From positions 1,612,001-1,676,000 of the forward strand of contig CAKKNE010000005.1 in assembly GCA_918797485.1 (NCBI GenBank): a stretch of 64,000 nucleotides of DNA, given 5' to 3'. The notes beneath the pieces were generated by a model that did no database searches, was not told the origin of the DNA, and saw nothing but the letters and a program-made list of their open reading frames with translations. How positions within the stretch are numbered: the first letter of the stretch is position 1; each line of letters begins with the position of its first letter. Of this stretch, positions 24,801-34,635 are shown one piece after another. This stretch comes from Pelagomonas calceolata. Its lineage: Eukaryota; Sar; Pelagophyceae; Pelagomonadales; Pelagomonadaceae. The translations under genes and the position numbers were made by a program.

Positions 24801-26126
24801 CCACTCTTTGACATCTACAGCTAGTTCAATACACAGACTTAAGCTGATGAGCATCCCGTGCGCAGCTCGAGCTCTCAAGTTGACACTGGCGGCTTTTCCA
24901 ACAAATGACAAAGAGGTGCCGACGAAACGCAGTTTAAAAAGACCCAGGGTCGCTGTTTCGGCGTTATCGTTTATTATGACTTTGACGTTGCCCAAAATTG
25001 TCACGCGTACAGTAGTCTGCCTAAGCTTCGGGATCTTCAGCTGAGGCGGCTGGCATTTGCAGAAAGAACCATCGCATTCAAAAACACTACTTGCATTCTT
25101 GGTGCTTGTACCAGTCAACGAGCGATACATTGTGCTTTGAATCACTTTTCGAGTGTCCTTCCCAGAGCAAGTAACATCGGAATGACGTGTATTGATTACT
25201 CCTCTACTTTGATAAGCATGTTGGTTTTGACCTTGGGAGGTATGGAGCAGAGTCCCAAATGACATGTCGGCAACCAGTGGTGCACGAAAGCTTGGCGACG
25301 TGATATGGATGTCAATGTCAAAAGACTCTGCCAATTCACGAATCATAGCGTGCCCACTTTCGAGTTCAGAGAGGCCAACATCATTGCCGACTGATACTGA
25401 GAGCCGACCCCAGCTCAGCGCAGATCTTCTGCTTTCAGTGCACGTGTGGAGCTTAAGCTCTGCCAGTTTGAAGCGCAATATAGGTATTTTGGAATTTTCT
25501 ATTGCCACCGTTATGCCTGATACATCCACCAAGGTTCGCTGCGCCCCCTGCATAACCCATCGCACCAGGGCATTCTGCAAGTTAGCAGCCACACAGCATA
25601 CGTCCCTGCTGGCTACGCCTTTGGATTTGGAGGCATCCATCTTGCGAGCCCCCCCAGGTCCAATCCTGCACGGACTCAGAATCAGTTGAAAGCTACCAAT
25701 GAAACACCGGTCCGACGTAGATGCTTCCACATGAACACCTTTGAGTCTGAGTACACAGCCATCTCGATGCATCGATATTAAGCTTGTGGCAACAAGTTCC
25801 TGCAATGATACTACGTGCAACAATCTCCGCAGCTAAATCACTAGACTCTGCATGCCGCACAACGTGCAACACCACGCAATTTGTGATCGTCCAGCCAGGC
25901 CTAGGACAGGTACAACGCTACTCGTAAATCTGACTTTGTACATTGCATCTCACTGTAATAAGAGCGCGCCCACCGCCTTTTCATCCAGTGCTACATTATT
26001 GCATGTTACAATTCCGTCATGGACGTCAATCTCCTGAAGTTTTTTCTTTAGCACGCGGCCAAGGAGACGATTTAAGATGAGCTGAAAGAGAAAAGATGTT
26101 ACTCTAGATTTTACTTGTGAGAGCAT
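21822..26126 (-). CDS. ATG2-like bridge lipid-transfer protein
   Basis: Probable autophagy protein ATG2, a rod that moves lipids from the ER to the growing autophagosome; a small VPS13 relative is the alternative. The main exon (about 25840-21822) codes for about 1,330 aa. A first exon from ATG 26126 reads MLSQVKSRVTSFLFQLILNR then VHDGIVTCNNVALDEKAV, a chorein-type N-terminus (hydrophobic helix, then the strand pattern G-x-V-x-L-x-x-V-x-L). The join in 25830-25970 is not resolved and may hold two short introns. Beta-rich RBG-like repeats fill the middle. The end, with TVVPVVVLRPTVGLTRATTA and LLSLEKTLD, recalls the ATG2 C-terminal helices. At about 1,400 aa it is shorter than human ATG2 (about 1,900). 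The call rests on the two ends; the middle is too diverged to judge by eye. Confidence 0.6.
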
Positions 26127-27133
26127 TTTCTTCCCCACATAGTATGATACCGTAGGTATCGAAGTACCGTACCGTAGGTACCTACCTACGGTACGGTACG
26201 GCAGGTACTGTACCGTAGGTAGGTACCAGCTTGTACCAACTACGGGGGTAGTACTACAGTATGGATCACGGTATGTACCTACGGGTAGCTATGCAGGAAC
26301 CCATAATTCCAAGGCCTGGATCTCAGACATCCACATCATGATGAGGCCGCACTGCGGCAGGCACTTTCTACTAACTATGGACTGCCACTGGGCCCAGGCC
26401 CGGGCCAGTGAGGGGTAGCTTCAACTTGAAGTTGTAGTAAATTCAAGTTCAAGTTGCGCGCTCCTACCGTGACCGTGACTCGTGACGAGGCCACTTACAC
26501 AACCATGGGCCATCATGATGATGACGCACTGGCACATAGTACTAGTAGACGAGCGTACTAGATGCCGGCGCGGCTACCAGCGGGCGTCAGAGTGCATCAT
26601 CGACGTTTGATAGCCCGACGGCGGTGTAGGTTGGCGACATTTGTCGTTTACACAAAGAGGCACCATGTGCCTGAGAAATTTTCTCAACGCTGGCTTCCAG
26701 CACCATAGGGTCTATTATGGCACCAAACACAACCCAGGTTATTCCTGGGCTGCCCTTTGGGCTGGGACACCTCCGTGAGTGTACCAAATTCTAACGCGAG
26801 GCTAGAAGCCAGCTAGCAGTTACCCTGGTTACTGTACTAGCCTTAGGCTCCCCTCGGATTCTCCGGCCAACCACAAAGCCAAATTGGCTGTGGTTTGTGT
26901 CGGTCCTCAGATTTATTTAGCCCGCCCTCCCGGGCCCTCCCTGTTTGATGGGGCCCGGGGAGATCTACTACCTGTCCCCGGGGTTGGTTGGCCCGATGGG
27001 CGGCAACTGAGCAAAGAGTAAATTCCCAACTATTAGTCTGCTGCTACTCCACTAGCCACTAAGGAAACTAGGGTAAGCTGAATACCCTATATATTGTACA
27101 AGCTGGTAGATAAGGGGACGTACACTTGCCATC
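26127..27133. other. Intergenic between divergent ATG2-like and PP2C genes
   Basis: Promoter side of both genes. Near 26145-26290 it is packed with GTACC/GGTAC palindromic words, including a perfect 15-nt hairpin at 26164-26199. Further right are AAGTTGAA words (26422-26456), CCGTGACCGTGAC (about 26468), CATCATGATGATGAC (about 26512) and GGGCCCGGG words. No gene is seen. Confidence 0.5.
26164..26199. repeat. GTACC palindrome, 15-nt perfect stem
   Basis: GTACCGTACCGTAGG is followed by 6 nt and then its exact reverse complement CCTACGGTACGGTAC. Further partial copies of the word run to about 26230. Related words occur at about 5170, 5970, 37700 and 58192-58214. Confidence 0.85.
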
Positions 27134-28268
27134 ATGACGCCTAACGAATTTGGACAAGTCCGTTACGGGGTAGAAATGTACTCTATGAAGGAAGAAGATT
27201 TTTTCAAGATGCAATGTTTGAATAACAAAACAATGTTTGGTGTATTTGATGGTCATGGGGGCAAGTTTGTCGCACGCAAATGCGCAGAATATGACTGGGG
27301 CAACGAGCAGTCGTTCGAGGAAATATTCTGGAAGCTTGACGAGACCCTGGGACCCCAATCTCTGAATTCAGGAACCACTGCGTCGATTATGATGATTGAG
27401 TGCGTCCTCTTTTCTCTACCAGTGTATTAAAAGGCACTCAAGTAGGCATCGCAAGAGTAACGACTTCAGAATCAGTTTGGCATGGGTAGGTGACTCACAA
27501 ATACTGGAGATTGATATGATTGCTCCTGTGGCGGGTGTTACTTACTTGACGTCAGCGCACAATTGCATGAACAAGGCAGAGATCACTAGAATTCACAATC
27601 AGTGGCGCGCGCGCAAATTTCTCGAGGAAATGCGCCTTCAGACTCACGTCCAAAATGATTTATTTCAATTTGGAGAACTCACGCAACAAACTTTTGCTTA
27701 CGAGAAGAAGTTGGAGTCCGCCTATGAGCGCATCTTTTCAAGCCATCTGCGTTGCGAGTCCCCATTGTTACAAAGACAACTAAGCTTGCTGGAGAAGAGA
27801 AAATCACATAAGAACGAGGATGGGGCCCTTGCATTGCATGCCCGCTGGTTGCAAATGCCACAAAGCTCTATTGTGCATGGCGCTTCTACCTGTGTTACGC
27901 GTTCTATAGGTGACTGGGATGCGTCACGCACGCTGATTCCTCACCCGGAGATAATTGAGCGTGTTGTCAAGAGGGGTAACCACAAACGCTTTGTAATTGC
28001 AAGTGATGGACTTTGGGGAACACTTTCGCTCAATAAAATTGCCAAGCTTGCCTATAGAAATCGCGATGATCCGCAAAAATGTGCTACATCAATACTGAGG
28101 CATGTGAGGCTGGAGTGTGCCCAACTAAATGGCGTCCGAGAACATCCGTTTAAAGATGATACGACCATAGTGATCGTTGATGTAATCGCAGCCCCGGCAC
28201 CACTTAACCCTCAGCGGGCAGAATGCAAGTCCAGCGTCAAATGGCCATGGCTCTGCAAACTCCGATGA
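27134..28268 (+). CDS. PP2C-type protein phosphatase (PPM family)
   Basis: Metal-dependent Ser/Thr phosphatase. Exons 27134-27399 and 27434-28268, joined by a very short 34-nt GT-AG intron, give 366 aa. Motifs: FGVFDGHGG (metal-binding Asp and Gly), SGTTASI, LAWVGDSQ, VTRSIGDWDAS, VIASDGLWGTLS and KDDTTIVIVDV, which together give the family's metal ligands. Two oddities are visible. The segment between the DGHGG and SGTTA motifs is much shorter than usual. A charged insertion of about 75-80 aa (roughly residues 135-215) sits between the strand with LTSAHN and the TRSIGD motif and looks helical. The N-terminus before the catalytic core is only about 35 aa. No substrate can be inferred. Confidence 0.88.
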
Positions 28269-29103
28269 GGTAATAACGACGAGGCTTAATTGGGATTCTA
28301 GCCTAAGATAGTAGTGCTCGAATTCAATTCGGATCTTAACACGAACACACCTGAGGCGTTCAGTGGAAATTAGATATAGTACTGTTCGCCAAGATTGGCA
28401 AGAACATGTGGGAAGGGGCCGGCACCCACTGGCACGGACCACGGTAGAGAATGGTCGCCTGGGCCTTGGCTCTGTTATAATTGACGTGCTCCGCGAGTAC
28501 CACATGCTCTGGTTTGAGCTACGACGCTGGCCCCAGGGCCATTCATCATGATTTTAGGTAGTCCGAGTCGCCTTGTTAGGACGTAATGAGCTGGTAGTAC
28601 TAGTAAGTCCCAGTGTATCATGACCTTGACCGTGACTTGGCTCACACTGGCAAGTTAACTGACTCAAAATGTACTACTGTATTTCAAGTTCTTTATGATA
28701 AAAACTTGAATGGGCCCGGACGTAGAATATGCTCGACTCGGAACGCCCGACTTTGAATGCCATGTATTCGAGTCTGGAAATCGTAACGATAAGTAAAAAT
28801 AAACTTTTACACTCCTGCAAGTTATGATCATTGGACTTAAGTCGCCTGGCCCGGGATGTGCCCATCGCTCTGCCCTCGCCCATCGGGATTGGCTAAGCTC
28901 TTCCCACCGAGGCGCACGGCGCTCGCCGCCGGTTGCTACGCTCCCCTACTCGGTATTCGGTTTACACCGAAACTTGCGTTGTCGTTGCGACTTAGCTCCG
29001 ACCCGACAAAGTATAGGAAATTCGTTCCACGCCGGAGCGGGCTGGGGGATTTTTTTTTGCGTTTTGTCTACCACCTCTCAAAATATTGGGTATTAAAGTG
29101 CTC

Positions 29104-29279
29104 ACCAGGGGTCCGTTTTGATGCCCAAGGCCGTCCGGAGGGCGGCGTAGGAAGGGGGGACGTGTACTCTGTGGGCCCCACCCCGACCCTTCCCCTCGTC
29201 CGAGCCCCTTCGTTTTCGAGGGCCGACGCGGCGTCGCCGCGGCGGCGCCCGCGGGTTGGCCCTGGAAGGCCCCAGGGCT
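29104..29279 (+). repeat. Dispersed repeat family 4, copy 1
   Basis: About 175 bp, closely similar to 55156-55330 in the same orientation. Shared blocks include CCAAGGCCGTCCGGA, AGGAAGGGGGGACGTGTA, CCTTCGTTTTCGAGG and GCGGGTTGGCCCTGGAAGGC. No inverted ends and no coding frame kept in both copies. Confidence 0.75.
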
Positions 29280-30081
29280 CTTACAAACAGACGGACACTA
29301 ATAATGTAGCTAGTGTATCTCTGAGGTCCGGCTTTTGGCGTCGGGGGAATTGGCGTGCACGATAACTCAGTCTGAGTTGCATGAACCTGCCCACTGGCCC
29401 GGTTTGGAGCTTCGTGCAGCCGCACGAGCCTGCATCTCGTCCAGTGGGCAGGATTATTGCCCAGGGGCAGCGCAACGAAAATCAGGCCGTTTCTCGTCTT
29501 CGAAGCACGAAATCTCGGCGCGAGGTGCCTAAACGTGCCCAGTGGACGAGCTGCTGCCCGACGACGTCAGGTACGAGCTGCGGTCGAAAAAAAGGGTGTC
29601 GGCGACCGAATATTGAACGAATGGTGCGCCTCATTCGTTTCGAGCGAGATCGAATGGGTCGCACCATTCGACGAATCTTGGGGCTGCGAACCAGCTGACT
29701 GCGGATTATCGTTCTACCCCAGCTGCTCGGCGATATTGCGGAGGAGAGGGCCACACAGCGTCCGGTATCGGGCGGGGGAGGGGGCATCGAAGGGCTGCTG
29801 CAGCAAAAGGGGGCATTTTCTCGCGACGCCGATGTCGGCGCGCAACGCACCCAGCGCAACTCCGGGAGATCGCGCGCGCGCGCGTCATTGTGTAAGTGGA
29901 CTTTTTTGTGTACGCGACGATCCGGCTGAGATAGCGGGCTGCCAATTGCGTCGCTTTGTTTAGCTAAATTTAGCAAGCGTTTCGTCCGTCGGCTAGGAAT
30001 CGTGGCATGTCACTGTCCTTGCCGGTAGCAGCGTCACGCTGACTCGGAGCCTTATATACTGGCCTCCTCATCTGTCGCGTT

Positions 30082-30180
30082 AGACCACGCCTCCCGAGCC
30101 GCTGACGCGTACGCGTCCTTTGCGACGGAAATTTGGGTTCAAGTTTACCCTAGTTTCTCGGAGCGGAGGAGTCGTGGTCT
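30082..30180. repeat. Foldback repeat family 3, copy 2
   Basis: Starts AGACCACGCCTCCCGAGCCG and ends GAGCGGAGGAGTCGTGGTCT; the last and first 8 nt are perfect inverted repeats (AGACCACG/CGTGGTCT). Related to 16408-16533. It lies 18 bp before a family 2 copy. Confidence 0.7.
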
Positions 30181-30197
30181 GTACTCACGGGGCCTGA

Positions 30198-30630
30198 CGC
30201 CAAATTGGTGAGATTTTCAATTGATAGCCCGAACGGGGCGCCTTTCGCCCGCTGGGGTCCCAGGGGCATCCTAAGCCCACAGCGACACTAGCTTGCCCCG
30301 AAGGTGTCTCCCTGGAGATGTTGTGAGCCCCCCAAAATGGCCTAACGTGCGGGTATTTGGCTTAACTCGCGGGTTTTCAGGGGGTGAAAGTCAAAACTCG
30401 CTTCTATGCTGGTGCTTTCCCCCTCGAAGTCCCCCTTGGTACCCGCGGCGTCTGCAGGATGCGCAAACACGGCAACCTTTGGTGTATAGTTGCCCAAATT
30501 GTCGCCTGACGCGGCACGAAACGCCACTGGCGCAACGTTCGCGTGGGGGCCCTTCCGACCCCTCGCATTTTTAGGGCCTCACACTCGGCCAGAATGTGGA
30601 GCACCCCCTGGGCCCCATGCGCAGTAAGCT
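30198..30630 (+). repeat. Dispersed repeat family 2, copy 2
   Basis: Matches 20838-20930 and 21600-21692. Its middle (about 30331-30412, with CCTAACGTGCGGGTATTTGG) also matches 35356-35440 in inverted orientation, beside family 1 copy 2, so families 1 and 2 may be parts of one larger element. Confidence 0.7.
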
Positions 30631-30804
30631 TTCCCCTTCGGGCTATTAAAGGGGAGGCGTTACAGCCCCCAATTCAATCGGGGTCCGGCCCCTTACTAGA
30701 CTCGGGAAGTTAGGCAGCAGGCCGCTTTTCACTTCCCCAGGTGCTGCCCCTGGCTCCGCTTAGAATCGCCAGCGGAGGAGACGGAGACAAGGAGGTGGAG
30801 AAGG

Positions 30805-33800
30805 TTAGGCAAGGACGTAGACGCCGTCGTGTGTGACAACCTTATTGTAAATGAGCCCGCGGTCAAGAATCCAGATAAGTAATGCAACTCGACAGAGAGA
30901 AGGGTTCTCAAGGCAGTGTGTGCGCGTGGGGAGCTTGGCACGAACTGCACTCCAAGATGGTTTGACCCACGATGTGTTTATGGCGTCCTCCAAGAAGAGA
31001 ACAAGTTGAGTGAGTTCAAGTGCGCTAACCTGCCCATATCTCGCATAATTTTCAGCGCATATCTGAATGCATCTAATATCCTCAGGTGTAGCAGACCCGA
31101 TTGGTAATGCTGCACATAGCGTTAGCAAAGCAATGGGGATTATCTGGTACAAAGGTGTTACTATAGTCGGGTTTAACAATAGGGAAGGGGGCAGACGAGC
31201 TTGGATTCGAAACGGTTTCGTGATGAATGTAGATGCTACTAAGTCAAGGTAATCTGAGACGAGTTTGGGTGAATATTTGAAGAACCGATAGATATTGCTA
31301 CGGTATAGATTGCTTTGCGTTGAGTTCGCAATGACAGAATGCCCAAGTGATTGCTCGTAGCTCATCCAATCATCAAAAGTTGAATTCCAACATTTTCTCC
31401 TTACGTAGTAACATAACTCGGCTTCACCAGCATTTGCTTTTGTCACAGTTCCAGTCCAAATCAACTCGTTCACACGAACAAAAATGTCGTCATTGATATC
31501 AAAATAAGCTTGCGGTAATGCTTCTGAAGACGGCGTCAGCAACTCAGATGACGAAATTGATTTTTCAAGCCAAGCCCAATCGTCGGAATACATGCACGGC
31601 AAGGCAAGATCGGGCTCCAAAAGCATGCATGCTTCAGGGAAAGCGAAAATCATTCTGGTCAAGAGCATATCCATTTCCCCATCACATTCCTCGATGAGAT
31701 ACTGCATAACCTGAGCAATTGACGGCACTGTGGAAAAGCACAGCCATTCACCATCCTGCTTGGACTCGGGGAACCTGCCACCAGTTTCATTGTTGTCTGG
31801 TAGCTTGACCGCCAACATATTTCTTTGATGTGCAAAATACCAATAAATACGTCCCTGAAAATCTAGTCCCAGCGATGGTGTACGTCCAACGGCTGTACAT
31901 TTAAGCTCCCTATCACGGGCTGCTATAGCTTGCCGCCTTCGGTGTTTTAGTTTCCCTGACCGTTGCTTGGCCAAGCAACTCGAGCAAAATTCGTGTGCCA
32001 TGGCCCAGTTTGGGAGTTTTCCTGTGCTTCTGGGAGCCATGTAGAAGTCATTTCGAGAATATACAAATGCACTTTGAAGATAGGCAAGATCGCCCCCGCA
32101 CCACGTGCAGGATGACTCTAGTTGCACATGACTTACAACAGAGCCCGGTAGCGACGGAAAATGATCTATCACCAGCAGATCTTGCAAAATTCTCGTATGC
32201 ACATGCTTATAAAGTTGCTTGCGAGTGCGGTCAGGTTCGACAAGTGATGCCAAATTATCGATTACTTCTGCCGCCAGGATCAATTCTCGCTGCTTACGCA
32301 TACTGCCTGAGGGATATTCTAGGGATGACCGTTCCGCCGCTAAGCTGGTAGCGTGGCATTCATTCTCTGTATTTTGACCTTCACATGTCAAAAAATAACG
32401 CGTGGTGCGCACATTCATATCACAGTCTGCTTGGCAGTCTACACCACATGCATTCACTTTAGTCGCCGAAGCTGCATAGATAAGCAGAGAACTGAGTATA
32501 GCAACCCAATCTTGTAAATTCCAGGTACAGTCAAAAGAAAGAGCCCGTATCGAACCAAACAACTGCTTGGTATCTTTGCTATGCATAGCTTTATTATTTG
32601 CTTCTAAAACACGATCCTTGTGGTCTAGAGACAACCATCGGGTCAATTGCAGAGATCGCACTGAATCTGACGAATCGTTCTCTGTCATCACAACTTCATC
32701 ATAGGTCATTGCCAAGTACCTTTTGTCTTTTCTCTTTAATATCAACTGGGGTATCATTAAAAGCGAATTGCAACCAGGGATGAGGACATGCTCGATGATG
32801 CAAGGGACATTGTAAATCATTGAGACATTTGAGATCATCCTATCAATGGTCCTAACTGCGCCCCCCATGACTAAGCTATCGCAAATAGGACAAAACCAAT
32901 ATGCATCCTTTTCGCTGTCTTTTCTTAAAGGGCGCTTAGAGCAGACTGTATGATAGTAAGCAGAGCATCGATCACAGCGTACAAGTTGCGACGAGGAACT
33001 CGCCTCATCCTTACCACAAACAGCGCAGAATCCCGAGTAGCTGGTGATCAAACTTGAATTGAAATTCTTCTCACGCACCAAACGTTCAAAAGTCGCACTT
33101 AATTTTACCGCAACTCGCGTGATGTGGTATCCCTCGGGCGTGCAGAGATCAGAGGTTTCGAGATTGTGTCTCATATAAGAAACAAAATTTGCGAGCGAGT
33201 TGCCACATTTCCCTGAGAAGGGGGGGTTCTTCGTGCTGGTTAGAGATGTAAATTTTGCTTTGAATTTTGATACCGCAGGCTGTGAGAACAATATTCCCAT
33301 GACATTCCTGCACCACTTGGTGATAGCTGAGGAGTTGCTTCTAAACTGAGGTACATGTGCAGTGTCGCCACGCATGTCGGGCGAAACAGAAGGTTCGTGC
33401 TTTGGTGTCCAAGCCGGGGAGATGTTGAAAATGGACACATTCCCCTGTACTCGCGGATTCAAGTTGCACCGATGCTGTTTGGAGCTTAGGGTCCTAGGGA
33501 TGGGAATTCGAAAACAGCTCTCCCTTTTCAACGTGGAATTTGTGCTCCGACGTAGACAGGAGATTATCCTCGCACCTGTGAGCGCTTGAGCAAGTACATC
33601 AGCTGATTCAGAATTTGGCTCGGCCATCCAACCCCCGGTACTACTAGAAGTTTCTGATCGGATCTCCGAGTCTGTGAATCCAAGCTCACGAAAAGCTTGG
33701 AGTGACAAAGTTAGCTGTGCGAGTGGTTGCCATGTTATCAAATTGACCTCGAGTAAAGACAGCATCAAAGGTTGCAGGCTGCTCGGATGACTTAATCCCC

Positions 33801-34635
33801 AGAAAGAAACCAAACTCTTCAGCGAAATGCGCATCAGAACCATTGCAGCAGAACTCAGCATTTTGTGTGCTTTGGTTTTTGCAACTCTTGAATGTCCCAC
33901 TAAGGACAGCAAAGCCCCCCATAGTTCAGCAACATCGGGAATCTGATGGCTCTTAAAAGCCCGAGCCCAATCAGTCAGTTGCAATACCATACCTAGCATG
34001 CCTTTTATGGGTTGCAAGCTGGTGGATTTGCCAGCTTTGATCAGTCGTCTAAGAGGTGAGACAGCAGTAGGAAAAGTGCGAAAATGTCCAATCACTTTTT
34101 GAGAAGACATACGTAAAGAGGACGACAGGGAATATATTTGGCCCTGTAAACTGGGTGGCGTGGGAATTCGAAGGCGCATTTCCTCCGAATTATCTCGTGT
34201 TAAGAGGAGCGTCCTGATATCATGACAACATGTACTGACGTCTAATTCAGCTGCACGTCTTAAGAGGCGGCACAGGCGATCGAGTTCACGTTCGCGTTCA
34301 CGCCCAAGGCGATGATCACTGAGATGAGAAGACCAGTCTGCATTTCGCTGAATTTTGCTTCCTTGCATCTCTACTACTTCAATGGCTTGCGCTTTCGACA
34401 GGTGTGATTCAAAAAAGGCCGAGTTTTCACCAAACGATGGAACTTTTTTGCTGCGCTTCAGAGCGAAGTCCTGCCCCCCCGCTTGTTTCAGACGTTTGCG
34501 CTGCGTTTTAGGCATTGAGTACGCTGGCGGACGCGCAGTCACTCGCGCGCAAATGGCCCGCTTTTCTTCTAGAAGGGATGCCATTCCTGTTCTATGTTCA
34601 GTTTCCGAGCATACTTTGCTGCCATCGGCCTTCAT
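30805..34635 (-). CDS. PHD-finger, chromobarrel-like chromatin protein
   Basis: Probable nuclear histone reader. One long exon, 1,276 aa from ATG 34635 (MKADGSKV). Basic N-terminus (KRKRLKQ-like patches), then a helical part of about 450 aa. A canonical C4HC3 PHD finger begins CAVCGKDEAS, continues LVRCDRCSAYYHTVC and ends YWFCPIC. Downstream a second cysteine set (CTWCGGD ... HEFCSSCLAKQ) looks like another zinc module. Next comes GRIYWYFAHQ, which recalls the WHIM2/DDT region of BAZ and ISWI-partner proteins. Then a Tudor/chromobarrel-like stretch, with VNELIWTGTVTKANAG followed by ELCYYVRRKCWNSTFDDW. The order PHD - second zinc pair - WHIM-like - chromobarrel matches no family I can name exactly. 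A link to an ISWI-type remodeller or to histone acetylation complexes is inference only. Confidence 0.8.
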   Translation of the reverse strand: MKADGSKVCSETEHRTGMASLLEEKRAICARVTARPPAYSMPKTQRKRLKQAGGQDFALKRSKKVPSFGENSAFFESHLSKAQAIEVVEMQGSKIQRNADWSSHLSDHRLGRERERELDRLCRLLRRAAELDVSTCCHDIRTLLLTRDNSEEMRLRIPTPPSLQGQIYSLSSSLRMSSQKVIGHFRTFPTAVSPLRRLIKAGKSTSLQPIKGMLGMVLQLTDWARAFKSHQIPDVAELWGALLSLVGHSRVAKTKAHKMLSSAAMVLMRISLKSLVSFWGLSHPSSLQPLMLSLLEVNLITWQPLAQLTLSLQAFRELGFTDSEIRSETSSSTGGWMAEPNSESADVLAQALTGARIISCLRRSTNSTLKRESCFRIPIPRTLSSKQHRCNLNPRVQGNVSIFNISPAWTPKHEPSVSPDMRGDTAHVPQFRSNSSAITKWCRNVMGILFSQPAVSKFKAKFTSLTSTKNPPFSGKCGNSLANFVSYMRHNLETSDLCTPEGYHITRVAVKLSATFERLVREKNFNSSLITSYSGFCAVCGKDEASSSSQLVRCDRCSAYYHTVCSKRPLRKDSEKDAYWFCPICDSLVMGGAVRTIDRMISNVSMIYNVPCIIEHVLIPGCNSLLMIPQLILKRKDKRYLAMTYDEVVMTENDSSDSVRSLQLTRWLSLDHKDRVLEANNKAMHSKDTKQLFGSIRALSFDCTWNLQDWVAILSSLLIYAASATKVNACGVDCQADCDMNVRTTRYFLTCEGQNTENECHATSLAAERSSLEYPSGSMRKQRELILAAEVIDNLASLVEPDRTRKQLYKHVHTRILQDLLVIDHFPSLPGSVVSHVQLESSCTWCGGDLAYLQSAFVYSRNDFYMAPRSTGKLPNWAMAHEFCSSCLAKQRSGKLKHRRRQAIAARDRELKCTAVGRTPSLGLDFQGRIYWYFAHQRNMLAVKLPDNNETGGRFPESKQDGEWLCFSTVPSIAQVMQYLIEECDGEMDMLLTRMIFAFPEACMLLEPDLALPCMYSDDWAWLEKSISSSELLTPSSEALPQAYFDINDDIFVRVNELIWTGTVTKANAGEAELCYYVRRKCWNSTFDDWMSYEQSLGHSVIANSTQSNLYRSNIYRFFKYSPKLVSDYLDLVASTFITKPFRIQARLPPSLLLNPTIVTPLYQIIPIALLTLCAALPIGSATPEDIRCIQICAENYARYGQVSALELTQLVLFLEDAINTSWVKPSWSAVRAKLPTRTHCLENPSLCRVALLIWILDRGLIYNKVVTHDGVYVLA

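Larger units (their letters stand above)
28269..30804. other. Intergenic repeat zone
   Basis: No gene is recognised. Contents: family 4 repeat (29104-29279), a GCGCGC run (about 29871-29884), foldback family 3 copy 2 (30082-30180) and family 2 copy 2 (30198-30630). Open frames of up to 168 codons here match no known protein and follow the high GC content. Confidence 0.5.

Noticed and set aside
29457-29963. Overlapping open frames on both strands of up to 168 codons
   Set aside because: GC-driven frames in a repeat zone; low-complexity translations with no homology that I can recognise.
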